From positions 1,612,001 through 1,676,000 of the forward strand of contig OZ243044.1 of NCBI GenBank assembly GCA_965212135.1: 64,000 bases of DNA, given 5' to 3'. Within the stretch, counting starts at the first letter, position 1; each line of letters begins with the position of its first letter. Below the pieces are notes generated by a model. The model was given only the letters and a program-made list of their open reading frames with translations, had not been told where the DNA came from and did not search any database. The DNA comes from Bin75 sp965212135 (GTDB lineage Bacteria; Nitrospirota; Nitrospiria; Nitrospirales; UBA8639). This document shows, in pieces, positions 55,639-64,000 of this stretch. The position numbers and the translations under genes are program-made.

Positions 55639-56298
55639 ATGAAAGGATTGGCCGGACCGGGATGCGGCATGGTCTTGCTGCTGGCCGCGTGCGCCACGCC
55701 GGGGGCGCCGACCTTGACGGTCTATGAGGACGCGAACCGCGTGGTTCGTCTGCAGACTATGCCGGACGGGCATGACGGGAAACCGTTTTCGCATCCGGCT
55801 GCTCTCAAGGAAGACGACGTGGCCAGGGTGCTGCGAGGGCTGTACGTCGAAACGCAGGATGCTCCGCTCTCACGGATGTTGTCCGGTGGGAAGGCCGCAC
55901 ACCGTCGGCCGGCCTTTAGCCCAAAAGAAATAGAATTTTTTGCGCCGTTGTTTGCGAAGGGGCTGGGTCGGGCGAAGCCGGACGAAGTGGTCACGTTTTA
56001 TGAGACTGCGGAGATTTCCGACGTGCATGAATTGACGACGTCCGGCGGGGTGTTTGTGCAGGGGGATACGATGCATCTTGTCTTGAGTAATTACGGAGCC
56101 AGGACCGAGATTTGGCAGGATAATGAACAATACAGGGCGCCCGTCAGAACCCGGCCGCTTGCCCCGATTGATCCGGAACCCGGCCGCCTGGTGTTTGTCC
56201 CCGAAGCCTACATGGTGCCGTCGCGGGAAGGATTCTTCACGATACTCACAGGAGGGAAGCCACGGCGCGTCGGGGTGCGATTCAGGGAAGTACGGTAA
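55639..56298 (+). CDS. Lipoprotein of unknown function
   Basis: 219 residues from ATG 55639. A lipobox LLAAC (Cys18) indicates lipid attachment. The rest is soluble with alternating strand segments (VVRLQTMPDG, VVTFYETAEISD, LVLSNYGARTEIW), without a known domain. Neighbouring porin and AT-rich insertion give no hint about its task. GC-rich again, so core chromosome resumes here. Confidence 0.7.
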   Translation: MKGLAGPGCGMVLLLAACATPGAPTLTVYEDANRVVRLQTMPDGHDGKPFSHPAALKEDDVARVLRGLYVETQDAPLSRMLSGGKAAHRRPAFSPKEIEFFAPLFAKGLGRAKPDEVVTFYETAEISDVHELTTSGGVFVQGDTMHLVLSNYGARTEIWQDNEQYRAPVRTRPLAPIDPEPGRLVFVPEAYMVPSREGFFTILTGGKPRRVGVRFREVR

Positions 56299-56320
56299 CA
56301 GGTGATCCGTGTTGACGCGA

Positions 56321-56369
56321 GAGGGAAGGAATCCCCTTCAAACGTCAGGTTCAAAGGGGAGTCGTCAAC
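56321..56369. terminator. Composite hairpin between convergent genes
   Basis: Outer stem GTTGACG/CGTCAAC (56321-56327 and 56363-56369) encloses an inner stem CCCCTT/AAGGGG (56333-56338 and 56354-56359). It lies between the lipoprotein and porin stop codons. It lacks a T tract, so a bidirectional terminator is only a candidate reading. Confidence 0.4.
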
Positions 56370-56385
56370 GGCGGTGTGTGGCTTG

Positions 56386-57831
56386 TCAGAAGGACACGTC
56401 CCACTGGAGGCGGACGCGCTGTTCGGAGAAACGACCTGCCGCCGCGCGGCTAAGCGTGAGATGAGACGTGTCAACCGTCAATTTGTTTCGATGGCCGGCG
56501 AAGAACCAGTTCAGGGCGCCGGTAAATTCCCGGCGGAAGTCATCAATGCCCGCGACTTCCGAATCCACGTACGCATATCGAAACGCTGTTTCCAATGACT
56601 TGGGGATGACCGGCATCAGATAGTGAGGAAAGTAGCCTGCCTGGAAATAGCCTCCAAACAGGTTCGATTTCTGCCCGGCGTTGCCGGTATCCTTGACCTG
56701 TTTCCAATGATTCTCATGTTGCCAGGCAAACCCGCGATACTTGAACGCGGTCCCGGTCTGAACCCCTTCCACGCGGAACCGGCCGTCCGAAGCCTTATCG
56801 GCGTCTGTCAGCTCGCCAAGCTCTTCGCATCCGCCTGACGACCATCGGGTGCATTTGCCAATCGTCGTATAGCCGCCAATCGAAACGCTCGCCGTGGGTT
56901 TGGTGTGGAATGTTGTATCGCTTTGTGTCCATTTGAGTTCACGACCGAAGACGTTCCACTGGAGTCTTCCCATGTACAGCATGTTGTCGTCGTCGTTTTT
57001 TTGAAGCCCCCTGCCGCCCCCGGAAAAGACGCCGGCGTAATAATTCATGTCCGCCAGGGTTCCGGGATTCAGGCGGCCGTACGCCATCACGCCGATTTGC
57101 CGGTCAATGGTGAAGACACGATTCACAATCGAGCGTTCGACAAACGTTTGTTTCCCCGACGAGTCAACCCGCTCGCGGTTGTAGTTGATTTTCCATTGTC
57201 CGAGCCGCAGTTTGGCCCATGGATATTTGTCCAGGGTGATGCGCCAGTCTATCAACCGGGTGTGTGCGGCGGACGAGTCGTTATCAAAGTCGCGTCCGGG
57301 CTGCAGCTCAACTTCAACGTAGTATTTCATCCACGGCCGGTACCCATGCCCGCCGATTTTCATCCGAACGCGCCGAAGCTCAAAGGAGCTTTCCGCATGA
57401 TCATCAAATGCATCGGGGTTAAGCGGGTCGGATCGTTCAGGGTAGCTCCACCGGCCTTGAAACCGCCATTGGAGCGTTGTTTTGAATAAGCCGTCACCGG
57501 TTGCCAGACTGAACCCTTTTTTTCCCCACCCGACCTTGACCGGCGGGCTCCCGTCTGTTTGGCCGGGCTTGGTCTCGGCTTCCCGCTTTTCGACGACGTT
57601 CAGGATCATTTCTTCGGTTGCCCGCTTGTCCTCAACGGTTCGTTGCTCCGCCGTCGCGCTCCGTTTCTTTTCGGCGTTCTGAATACGCGTCCAGTCTTCC
57701 TTTGTAATGATGCCCTTCTCCAGCAGGATGTCGCTGAGCATGTCCCCGGCCTTTGCCGACGGGATGAACGTCGTCGGGATGATGACCGCCAGGGTAACCG
57801 CCAGGGTGAGGACCGATTGACGCATGTTCAT
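56386..57831 (-). CDS. Phosphate-selective porin, OprP/OprO-like
   Basis: 481 residues from ATG 57831. Signal peptide ending about SAKA, a short N-terminal coiled-coil region (EKGIITKEDWTRIQNAEKKR), then a barrel with aromatic-rich strands and a final phenylalanine (LQWDVSF). The segments VGWGKKGFSLATGDG and LRRVRMKIGG, and MKYYVEVELQPG, follow the Porin_O_P family. OprP and OprO trap phosphate and pyrophosphate under phosphate starvation. A Pho box-like pair and -10 lie at 57888-57920. Confidence 0.85.
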   Translation of the reverse strand: MNMRQSVLTLAVTLAVIIPTTFIPSAKAGDMLSDILLEKGIITKEDWTRIQNAEKKRSATAEQRTVEDKRATEEMILNVVEKREAETKPGQTDGSPPVKVGWGKKGFSLATGDGLFKTTLQWRFQGRWSYPERSDPLNPDAFDDHAESSFELRRVRMKIGGHGYRPWMKYYVEVELQPGRDFDNDSSAAHTRLIDWRITLDKYPWAKLRLGQWKINYNRERVDSSGKQTFVERSIVNRVFTIDRQIGVMAYGRLNPGTLADMNYYAGVFSGGGRGLQKNDDDNMLYMGRLQWNVFGRELKWTQSDTTFHTKPTASVSIGGYTTIGKCTRWSSGGCEELGELTDADKASDGRFRVEGVQTGTAFKYRGFAWQHENHWKQVKDTGNAGQKSNLFGGYFQAGYFPHYLMPVIPKSLETAFRYAYVDSEVAGIDDFRREFTGALNWFFAGHRNKLTVDTSHLTLSRAAAGRFSEQRVRLQWDVSF

Positions 57832-57887
57832 AAATCCTACCCTCCCCGATACATTCTGAAAAACTGGACAGCAGACTGACGGGAGCA

Positions 57888-57920
57888 AGTGTAAAGAGCG
57901 GGTGTTACGGAGCTGTTACG
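57888..57920 (-). promoter_or_regulatory. Candidate Pho box and -10 of the porin gene
   Basis: Read on the minus strand: CGTAAC-AGCTC-CGTAAC (57920-57904), ten bases, then TACACT (57893-57888) as a -10. A Pho box ten to eleven bases before the -10 is the classical arrangement. Confidence 0.7.
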
Positions 57921-58015
57921 AGGGAATCAACTGGTCGTAAATTGCCGGGACACGCAACGTGCGGCGGTGTCGGAATCCCCGGCGGCCAGGACCGTGGCGG
58001 ACGATCGCGCGCACC

Positions 58016-58819
58016 TTATCCTCTCACGCCGTTGATGTAGGCCGCGGTCAATTCATGCCTGGGATGGTCAAACAGTTGGTCCGTTGGTCCGTGTTCGATG
58101 AGTTGACCGATTTCATGTTGGACCCAGAACAGGGCGACGTGGTCGGCGATGCGGCGGGCCTGGGCGAGATTGTGGGTGACAATGACAATGGTATACCGCC
58201 GGCGCAACTCCATGATTAAGTCTTCAACCAGCCCGCTGGCCATCGGGTCCAGGGCGCTGCAGGGTTCGTCCATGAGCAGTACGTCCGGAGACAGAATCAG
58301 GGTGCGCGCGATACATAGGCGTTGTTGTTGCCCGCCGGACAAGGAGAGCGCGGCGGTCTCCAGCCGGTTGGAGACTTCCGGCCAGAGTCCCACTTGCCGA
58401 AGCACCGACTCAATACGAGTGTCAATCCGGTGAGCATCCGTGATCCCGTGTTCGCGCAGGGGACAGGCCAGATTTTGCCGAATCGAAAATGGAAAGGGAT
58501 TGGGTTTTTGAAAAATCATGCCGACGCGCCGCCGCAACGTCAGGACGTCGGTGTGCGGAGAAAGGACGTCAAGATCGGCATAGTGAATCGAACCCGTGAC
58601 CCGGCAGGAAGGAATCAAATCCGTCAGCCGGTTCACACAGGTCAAAAAACTTGTTTTCCCGCTTCCGGACGGTCCGACCAACGCGGTGATGCTTGCCTGG
58701 GCGACGGAGAGCGACACCTCCTTCAGGGCCTGGCGCGGACCGTAGAAGACGTTGACCCGGTGCGCGGACAGGAGAGGGGTGCCGGCAACGGGCGGGGGCG
58801 CTGTGGTGTTCCGCGTCAT
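58016..58819 (-). CDS. pstB2: Second Pst ATPase, PstB2
   Basis: 267 residues from ATG 58819, overlapping the pstA2 stop by four bases. Walker A GPSGSGKTS, LSGGQQQRLCIARTL and Walker B LLMDEPCSALDP are all intact. PstB-specific QKPNPFPFSIRQN is also present. Phosphate ATPase of the second transporter. Confidence 0.92.
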   Translation of the reverse strand: MTRNTTAPPPVAGTPLLSAHRVNVFYGPRQALKEVSLSVAQASITALVGPSGSGKTSFLTCVNRLTDLIPSCRVTGSIHYADLDVLSPHTDVLTLRRRVGMIFQKPNPFPFSIRQNLACPLREHGITDAHRIDTRIESVLRQVGLWPEVSNRLETAALSLSGGQQQRLCIARTLILSPDVLLMDEPCSALDPMASGLVEDLIMELRRRYTIVIVTHNLAQARRIADHVALFWVQHEIGQLIEHGPTDQLFDHPRHELTAAYINGVRG

Positions 58820-59670
58820 GTCAACCGGATGTGTTTTGCCGCCAAACGATGGCCCGCCCACATCGCACTTGTGTTGATCACGAGGAGAAGCGCGATCAAC
58901 ACAAGAGCCGACGAATAGGCCCGGGCATCACCGCCGGGGACATTCATTGAGAGATCATAAATATGGATGGACAAGGCGCGTCCGGAATCCCAGAGCGACG
59001 TGGGCATGCGATCAACGTATCCGCTGGTAAAAATCAACGCGGCCGTTTCGGCCATCGCCCGTCCCAGCCCAAGCATAAAGCCCGCAAGCAGCGCGGGCAT
59101 GGCGGCCGGTATCAGTAGCCTGAACACCGTCGAGGTTTGGGAGAATCCCAACGCCGCCGCCGACAGACGATAGTCATGAGGCACGGCGCGCAATCCTTCC
59201 TCGGTGGATCGAATCAGAATCGGCAGCACCATGCACGCCAGGGTCAGACCGCCTGACACGATGGAAAACCCCAGGCCGAGCGTCACGCAGAAGAACGCGT
59301 TCCCGAATAAACCAAAGACGATTGACGGGACGCCCGCCAGCGCGTCAAGGCTGCGGCGGACGAACATCCCGGTCCGGCTCCGGTGATGCGTCAACTCCGC
59401 GAGCAGCACCGCCGTGCCGAGTCCGAAAGGGAGGGCGGTGAGCATACAGACTCCCAGGATCAGCCCCGTGGAAACCAGAATGGGCGCAATGCCTCCTTCC
59501 CGTCCCGCGTGGCGAGGCGGTGACGTGAAAAATTCCCATGAGAGTCCGGCCACGCCATGCCAGAGCAGATCCCCCAGCAGGCAGACAAAGAAGGCCAGCA
59601 ACGACAGCGCAACGCTCCACGCCGCCACCGTCGCGCATCGTTCCTGACGAGCCTGGCGAAGGCTAGACAT
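58816..59670 (-). CDS. pstA2: Second phosphate permease, PstA2
   Basis: 284 residues from ATG 59670, overlapping the pstC2 stop by eight bases. Six helices and the EAA loop (YRLSAAALGFSQTSTVFRLLIP). Normal length, without the large insertion of PstA1 at 49555-51189. Confidence 0.9.
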   Translation of the reverse strand: MSSLRQARQERCATVAAWSVALSLLAFFVCLLGDLLWHGVAGLSWEFFTSPPRHAGREGGIAPILVSTGLILGVCMLTALPFGLGTAVLLAELTHHRSRTGMFVRRSLDALAGVPSIVFGLFGNAFFCVTLGLGFSIVSGGLTLACMVLPILIRSTEEGLRAVPHDYRLSAAALGFSQTSTVFRLLIPAAMPALLAGFMLGLGRAMAETAALIFTSGYVDRMPTSLWDSGRALSIHIYDLSMNVPGGDARAYSSALVLIALLLVINTSAMWAGHRLAAKHIRLT

Positions 59671-60547
59671 GGCGGGGCGTTCGACTGATCCACGTGGCCG
59701 AGCCGACAAGGCTGATGACCAGGAGCAGCAACAGGAGGCCGCTGACAAACAGCGCGGACCGGTGATGATCCACCGCATAGGTCATTTCCAACGCCATGTT
59801 TGCGGTCAGCGTGCGGACCGGATCAAAGACGCTCGATGGCCACTGCACCACGTTGCCGCAGACCATCAGGACGGCCATGGTTTCACCCAATGCCCGGCCG
59901 GCGGCTAACAGTCCGGCCGTCAACAGACCCGATTGGCAGGATGGCATCACCACGCGCCGCAGGATGCCCCACCGTCCGAACCCCAGGGCCGCGGCGACGT
60001 GGAGGGACTCCGTTGAGACCTGGGCCATGCTGGCCCGCGAGAGCAAACTGGTCGTTGGAAGAATCATCATGGTCAGAATGAGAATGCCCGCCAGCAGGCT
60101 GGCCCCCGGCGGCTTCCATTGATTGATCAAGGGCACGAGCACCACGAGTCCCCAAAAGCCAAAGACCACGGACGGAATGCCGGCCAACAGTTCGATAAAC
60201 CGCTGGCAGGGAACGGCGAGCCACGCGGGTGCGTACCAATGACAAAACACCGCCGCGCAAATGCCGAGCGGCACCGCCAGCAGAAGGGCGCCGACCGTGC
60301 TCAACAGGGTTCCCGCCAACATGGGCCACAGCGCATAGGAATCTTCGGTCGGATGCCAGGACGCGTCCGTGAAGAAGCGGCTCCATCCCGGTTGGTGGAA
60401 GGCGGGCATGGATTCCAGAATCAGAAACGCCAGGATGCAGACCAGCGTCAGCCCGGAGACACTCGCGCAACTCCACAGGAGCCAACGGAGCAGTTGGTCA
60501 CGATGCGAGTGGGACAAAGTAATGCGTGGCAACCAGGTCGTGAACAT
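59663..60547 (-). CDS. pstC2: Second phosphate permease, PstC2
   Basis: 294 residues from ATG 60547; the start overlaps the end of pstS2. Six helices, the EAA loop (TESLHVAAALGFGRWGILRRVVMP) and GIPSVVFGFWG are there. Normal-size PstC, in contrast to the long version of the other operon. Confidence 0.9.
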   Translation of the reverse strand: MFTTWLPRITLSHSHRDQLLRWLLWSCASVSGLTLVCILAFLILESMPAFHQPGWSRFFTDASWHPTEDSYALWPMLAGTLLSTVGALLLAVPLGICAAVFCHWYAPAWLAVPCQRFIELLAGIPSVVFGFWGLVVLVPLINQWKPPGASLLAGILILTMMILPTTSLLSRASMAQVSTESLHVAAALGFGRWGILRRVVMPSCQSGLLTAGLLAAGRALGETMAVLMVCGNVVQWPSSVFDPVRTLTANMALEMTYAVDHHRSALFVSGLLLLLLVISLVGSATWISRTPRHV

Positions 60548-61331
60548 GGGAAGACGCGGCAAACGCGATAAAGGCCTGCGCGAGGGCAGGAGAACGTCGG
60601 ATTGTGATCAGGGTGAGCGGGCGCGAGATGGACGCCCGTCCCGTTTGCACGGCAGTCAACGTTGCGGGCACGGTCTGGAGCGGAAGCCGTTTAATCGGCA
60701 CGCCGTGACGGACACCGTATTCAGCCGATCCAATGGACACGTAGCCGATGGCGTGGGGGTTGCCGGCCACGATTTTCATTCCCTGTTCATTGTCGCCGAT
60801 AATGACGTCCGCCCGAATCTCGGAATTTTTGAGATGGAAATAGTTCAGAAACAACTCGAGGGTGGCGCGGCCTTCCGCTTTGTTGACCACCACGACGGGC
60901 GCATCCATCTCCGACACGGACCGCCAATTGGTGATGGCCCCGGTGTACAGGTCGGCGACCTGGTGAGTGGTCAGGCTTCCAACGGGATTGGTGCGGTGTA
61001 CAATCAATCCAATGCCGTCTTGCGCAATGGGCGTTCCGACCAGATCGCGTCTTTCACGCGGGCGTAACGCCCGTGAGACCATCCCGATATGGGCTAACCC
61101 CGACCGGGTGTCGGCCACGCCGCGTGAGGAGCCTCCGGTCTGGACGTCAACGCGTATGCCGGGATGCCGGGTTTCAAAGCGTTTCCCAATCGCGGCGATG
61201 AGCGGAGCCATGGTGCTCGAACCGGTAATGGACAGCTTCGTGAGGGGTTGATGGGCGGCCGGAGAGTCCTGGCAGCCCGCCGCTGGCGCGATCGCCAGGA
61301 GCAGCGGCAGGGCAACGTGTCCGGGCCTCAT
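60498..61331 (-). CDS. pstS2: Second phosphate-binding protein, PstS2 (putative lipoprotein)
   Basis: 277 residues from ATG 61331, overlapping the arsR stop by four bases (ATGA). A weak lipobox APAAGC (Cys20) suggests a lipid anchor. SITGSSTMAPLIAAIGKRFE and GGSSRGVADTRSG are the phosphate-binding loops of PstS. Distinct in sequence from the 46199-47221 PstS, so the two may differ in affinity or discrimination. Confidence 0.9.
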   Translation of the reverse strand: MRPGHVALPLLLAIAPAAGCQDSPAAHQPLTKLSITGSSTMAPLIAAIGKRFETRHPGIRVDVQTGGSSRGVADTRSGLAHIGMVSRALRPRERRDLVGTPIAQDGIGLIVHRTNPVGSLTTHQVADLYTGAITNWRSVSEMDAPVVVVNKAEGRATLELFLNYFHLKNSEIRADVIIGDNEQGMKIVAGNPHAIGYVSIGSAEYGVRHGVPIKRLPLQTVPATLTAVQTGRASISRPLTLITIRRSPALAQAFIAFAASSHVHDLVATHYFVPLAS

Positions 61332-61654
61332 GCGCGTTTCCTCGATTGTTTTTGGATCGAAAACCGCAACTGGCAACACCCGAGATCGAATCCTTTTCCG
61401 TTCCGCTTGCTTTTGACCCCCGCGGCCAATTGATAGAGCACGGATTTCCCGTCCCGTGTGGACTGGACCAGTCCCGCGTCGCGTAACAAGGCCAGATGGT
61501 GCGAGAGCAAACTTTGTTCCACGTCCAGCAACTCCATTAATTCGTCAACGTGTTTGGGGCGATCCATCAGCGATTCCAGCACGGCCAGCCGCGTCGGATC
61601 CGCCAGGACTTTCAGTTTTTCCACGCAGAAAGCGGAGGGGGAAGACGAAACCAT
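61328..61654 (-). CDS. ArsR/SmtB-family transcriptional regulator
   Basis: 108 residues from ATG 61654 with GGGAG upstream (a TTG at 61672 is possible). Winged helix: LADPTRLAVLESLMDRPKHVDELM, EQSLLSHHLALLRDAGLV and GKSVLYQLA. The C terminus carries vicinal cysteines (LGCCQLRF), and an N-terminal Cys (SAFCVEKL) is also present; together they may form a metal or metalloid site. It heads the pstS2-C2-A2-B2 operon, overlapping pstS2, and the palindromes at 61691-61716 are its likely operators. Confidence 0.9.
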   Translation of the reverse strand: MVSSSPSAFCVEKLKVLADPTRLAVLESLMDRPKHVDELMELLDVEQSLLSHHLALLRDAGLVQSTRDGKSVLYQLAAGVKSKRNGKGFDLGCCQLRFSIQKQSRKRA

Positions 61655-61690
61655 ACGGGCCGTGGCTCCCAACCAATGCGGGCATTAGCG

Positions 61691-61716
61691 TTCATATGAA
61701 GCACATTTCATATGAT
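61691..61716 (-). promoter_or_regulatory. Tandem palindromic operator upstream of the arsR-pst2 operon
   Basis: TTCATATGAA (61691-61700) is a perfect palindrome, and TTCATATGAT (61707-61716) repeats it with one mismatch, 16 bases apart. ArsR-family operators contain such AT-rich TTCAT/ATGAA arms. Confidence 0.65.
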
Positions 61717-61780
61717 ACGGCTTGTAAGCCAAACCACCGGGGAAGTCAAGCGGAAAACCCGGTTGCTCCGTGCGACACGA

Positions 61781-62185
61781 TCACGAGCCATCAACTGGAA
61801 AAGACGTGGCCGGCGGGCCATGCGCCCCCTCCTGGCCCTGGAACCGCTTTCGAATGTGTTCGACGCGTCGCCGGTTGACCCCCAGGTCTGAATGCCCCGT
61901 GCGGGAGGCCGATCGTACGTGAATGAGTGGTTCGCGTTCGTCAAACCAGCATTCCACGTCGTCAACAAAACGCCACACACGCGAGACGCATTCGGCGCGC
62001 AGATAGCCCGCCCTGTCTTCGACAACCCGTGTGCGCGGCATGGTGTGCAGGATGGTCAACAATCGCGTCCTGGCTTCGTCGCGCGCGTCCCGATAGCGCA
62101 GGGGAGGGACAAAGTGCGCGTGATCCGCGGCGTCGCCCGAGGACACACAATTGGGAGTCGCGGGGCATGGTGCGGGTGAACGCAT
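61781..62185 (-). CDS. DUF1499 protein
   Basis: 134 residues. CPATPNCVSS at about 7-16, then TRVVEDRAGYLRAE, WRFVDDVECWFD, IHVRSASRTGHSDLGVNR are the sequence pattern of DUF1499. Members are often in membrane-linked or outer-membrane operons; function is unknown. It precedes the arsR region and lies after the DUF3422 gene on the same strand. Confidence 0.88.
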   Translation of the reverse strand: MRSPAPCPATPNCVSSGDAADHAHFVPPLRYRDARDEARTRLLTILHTMPRTRVVEDRAGYLRAECVSRVWRFVDDVECWFDEREPLIHVRSASRTGHSDLGVNRRRVEHIRKRFQGQEGAHGPPATSFPVDGS

Positions 62186-62221
62186 GAACGTGGTGGATGA
62201 ACGAACGGCGGGCGCGGCTCG

Positions 62222-63622
62222 TTAGTCGTTTGATGAGCCGGAATGTTTCGGGTCGGAACCGGAATGCCCCTTGCCGTGTTTGTAGATGACTTTTCGCCCA
62301 AACAGGATCAGGCCAAACGCGATGCCTAATGAAACGGGGACAAACAGGCCCGAAGCCATATCGTGGTCTTCAATCATACCCAGGCGTTCCATCGCCTTGA
62401 ACACGTAACTCCCGAGGCCGCTCAAATAATACGAAATGACAATGACCGACAAGCCTTCGACCGTACGCTGGAGAATGGCCTGGCTGCGGGTGGTCTTGTC
62501 CACGCTGCGCAGGAGCTTCAAGTTCTGATCTTCCAATGCCAGGTTCTGATGTTGCAGTTGGAGTTCGACTTTGGTGCGGATCACCGCAATGGATCCTTGA
62601 AAATCATTCACCAGCGCACCGATGCGCTTGAGTAATTGCTGGTATCCGTCGGCGACCCCGATGGTTTTTCCGTCCACGTATTCGGAGATCGGTCGGTAGC
62701 CCGCGATCGCCTGTTCCTGCAGCAATGCCGCGTTGGCTCGAATGATGCGATCGTACGGCACGGATGCCGACAGCTTGTAGCGCATGGATTCGGCCATACG
62801 ACTGACGTTCATAAAGTCCTGCGTCATCAGGGTGAGCCAGTCCTGGAGTGTGTGCGCCGTGGCGGTCTCAATCTCCGTGGCGATGACTCCGCGTTGCCGC
62901 AGGTGGCCTTGTTCGTATTGATGCACCTGGTCCACGGCCTGCGCAAAGGCTTGAAACGGGAACAGGATCAAGTGTGTATAGTTTTCAATGGCCACGAGCG
63001 TGTCAATGGTGCGGGCCAGGTGCGTGAGCAGCGTGTCAAACGACGGCGACGTGATGAGATAGCGTTCGCGTTGATACTCATCGGGGGTAAACGTCGTCAT
63101 GACGGAAATGTCATGCCCAAAGATTCGGCTGCCATAGAGTTGCGGCCCGGGTATCGTGTTTTTGACGTCTTCAATGGACAGGCTCGTGTGCGGCAGCACC
63201 AGCAGGTCCAGCGCATTGACGGACACGTCCAGGGGCGACAGGGGCATGGCATAGTCGGGAAACCCGAGCGGCCCGAATCCAAGCGGTTTTAATTTATCGT
63301 CGGGCATATGCCACACTTGGTAACTGTAGTATTCGGTGTGGGTTTCCCACGTGACGAGCAACCGGTCGCCGTTGGGCGCCACTTTGGCCCCATGGCCGAA
63401 GTTTCCATGAATCACCCAATGCTCTTCGGGGATGTCCAGGCATTGCAGAAGCTGTTGAAATTCCTGGCGGCTTTGGGGGCGGTCCGCCGGCGGGTTCGCC
63501 ATGCGATGGGCGACGTGATGAATATGCGCCGGGAGGTCAAACCATTCTTCCAGATATTTTTTGGACGGTTGGTGCAGGTGTCGGAGAAACCCCTGGTTTG
63601 ACTCTGGATGTTTGTGACGCAT
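62222..63622 (-). CDS. DUF3422 membrane protein
   Basis: 466 residues. The N-terminal half has LLVTWETHTEYYSYQ and similar segments of the DUF3422 family; a long coiled-coil (about 340-390, VELQLQHQNLALEDQNLKLL) is followed by TVEGLSVIVISYYLSGLGSYVF, a membrane segment, and a second helix near the C terminus (about 428-445). The protein is anchored by its C-terminal helices with most of it outside the membrane. Function unknown. Confidence 0.85.
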   Translation of the reverse strand: MRHKHPESNQGFLRHLHQPSKKYLEEWFDLPAHIHHVAHRMANPPADRPQSRQEFQQLLQCLDIPEEHWVIHGNFGHGAKVAPNGDRLLVTWETHTEYYSYQVWHMPDDKLKPLGFGPLGFPDYAMPLSPLDVSVNALDLLVLPHTSLSIEDVKNTIPGPQLYGSRIFGHDISVMTTFTPDEYQRERYLITSPSFDTLLTHLARTIDTLVAIENYTHLILFPFQAFAQAVDQVHQYEQGHLRQRGVIATEIETATAHTLQDWLTLMTQDFMNVSRMAESMRYKLSASVPYDRIIRANAALLQEQAIAGYRPISEYVDGKTIGVADGYQQLLKRIGALVNDFQGSIAVIRTKVELQLQHQNLALEDQNLKLLRSVDKTTRSQAILQRTVEGLSVIVISYYLSGLGSYVFKAMERLGMIEDHDMASGLFVPVSLGIAFGLILFGRKVIYKHGKGHSGSDPKHSGSSND

Positions 63623-63865
63623 ACCGTTCCACCTGGCCGGCGATCCTTGACCGGCTTCTCCTGCAACGTTCTACCGAATCCCTTGCGGGGGGATCAAGGA
63701 GAAAACACGCCGAAGCCCGTTTGTGCCCCCTCCCGAGCCTGCTCGCCTGGCGGTACGGGTGACGGCCGCACGTTGACTCACGGAGTCGGTCTGACTAGAG
63801 TTTTGCCTTTCCCGTTGCCGGTACGGCTCTTGTGATGCCGGTCTGACGAAACAGGAACGTCCATC

Positions 63866-64000
63866 ATGCGTGATGCGTGGAACAGTCCGCCCGTGGTTGC
63901 CACCGACTTTGCCGGCCTTGGCGAGAAGCGGCAAGGCAAAGTGCGGGATCTCTACGATCTCGGTGATTGTTTGCTGCTCATTGCCAGCGACCGCATTTCG
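63866..64000 (+). CDS. purC: SAICAR synthetase PurC (N-terminal part)
   Basis: The 45 residues from ATG 63866 read MRDAWNSPPVVATDFAGLGE, then KRQGKVRDLYDLGD and LLLIASDRIS, the beginning of PurC with its KVRDLYD and SDRIS motifs. The enzyme adds aspartate to CAIR in purine synthesis. The gene continues beyond the window. The 243 bases before it show no other gene. Confidence 0.9.
   Translation, partial: MRDAWNSPPVVATDFAGLGEKRQGKVRDLYDLGDCLLLIASDRIS

Overview
The window is about 64 kb of GC-rich (roughly 58-60%, by eye) chromosome from a Gram-negative bacterium. The evidence for this is BamD, beta-barrel outer-membrane proteins, lipoprotein processing by LspA, a complete System I (Ccm) cytochrome c maturation operon and the MEP isoprenoid enzyme IspH. 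Gene content fits an aerobic or chemolithotrophic lineage; a Nitrospirota-like origin is possible, but this is inference and I could not test it. I see no rRNA, tRNA, CRISPR array or intact insertion sequence.

Layout. 1-665: edge of an outer-membrane barrel gene. 928-7968 (minus): ccmABC-(ccmE/ccmD-like)-ccmEFGHI, one tight operon, with a TlpA-like lipoprotein and a CcdA thiol exporter just beyond (8264-9645). 9747-12994: bamD, a KAS III and ispH. 13178-20306: a type III-like restriction-modification island (mod, a small membrane protein, a broken higA, res) with short near-identical repeats at each side. 20510-33814: smc, ferredoxin, phosphopantetheinyl transferase, DMT exporter, small conserved proteins, a YgfZ/GcvT-like protein, an unusual redoxin, and a thiC-thi4 operon under a TPP riboswitch with a terminator hairpin. 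34149-35006: wreckage of a type I restriction locus (hsdS and hsdR fragments) with vapB and a broken vapC. 35316-39883: nadA, ileS, lspA. 39892-43819: CbiX-like chelatase, an orphan DUF3883 protein, a TudS-like DUF523 protein, an exported peroxiredoxin-PDZ fusion and two small proteins. 43971-52792: phoB-phoR-pstS-pstC-pstA-pstB-phoU, with greatly enlarged PstC and PstA. 52951-56298: inositol-phosphatase family enzyme, an AT-rich DUF262/DUF1524 nuclease insertion and a lipoprotein. 56386-61654: an OprP/O-like porin and a second, normal-sized Pst transporter headed by an ArsR-family regulator. 61781-64000: DUF1499, DUF3422 and the start of purC.

The most coherent theme is phosphate. Two complete Pst transporters, a phosphate-type porin, PhoBR and PhoU lie within 18 kb. 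Identical direct repeats (CGTAAC-N5-CGTAAC, period 11) sit upstream of both pstS and the porin and look like the local Pho box. The second Pst operon lacks this box; instead it starts with an ArsR gene preceded by two TTCATATGA palindromes, suggesting that metalloid or another signal switches the organism to a dedicated transporter. The second theme is periplasmic thiol and haem chemistry (Ccm, TlpA, CcdA, CxxS redoxin, Tpx-PDZ). The third is a history of defence-gene turnover (type III RM, type I remnants, DUF262, DUF3883, two broken toxin-antitoxin loci).
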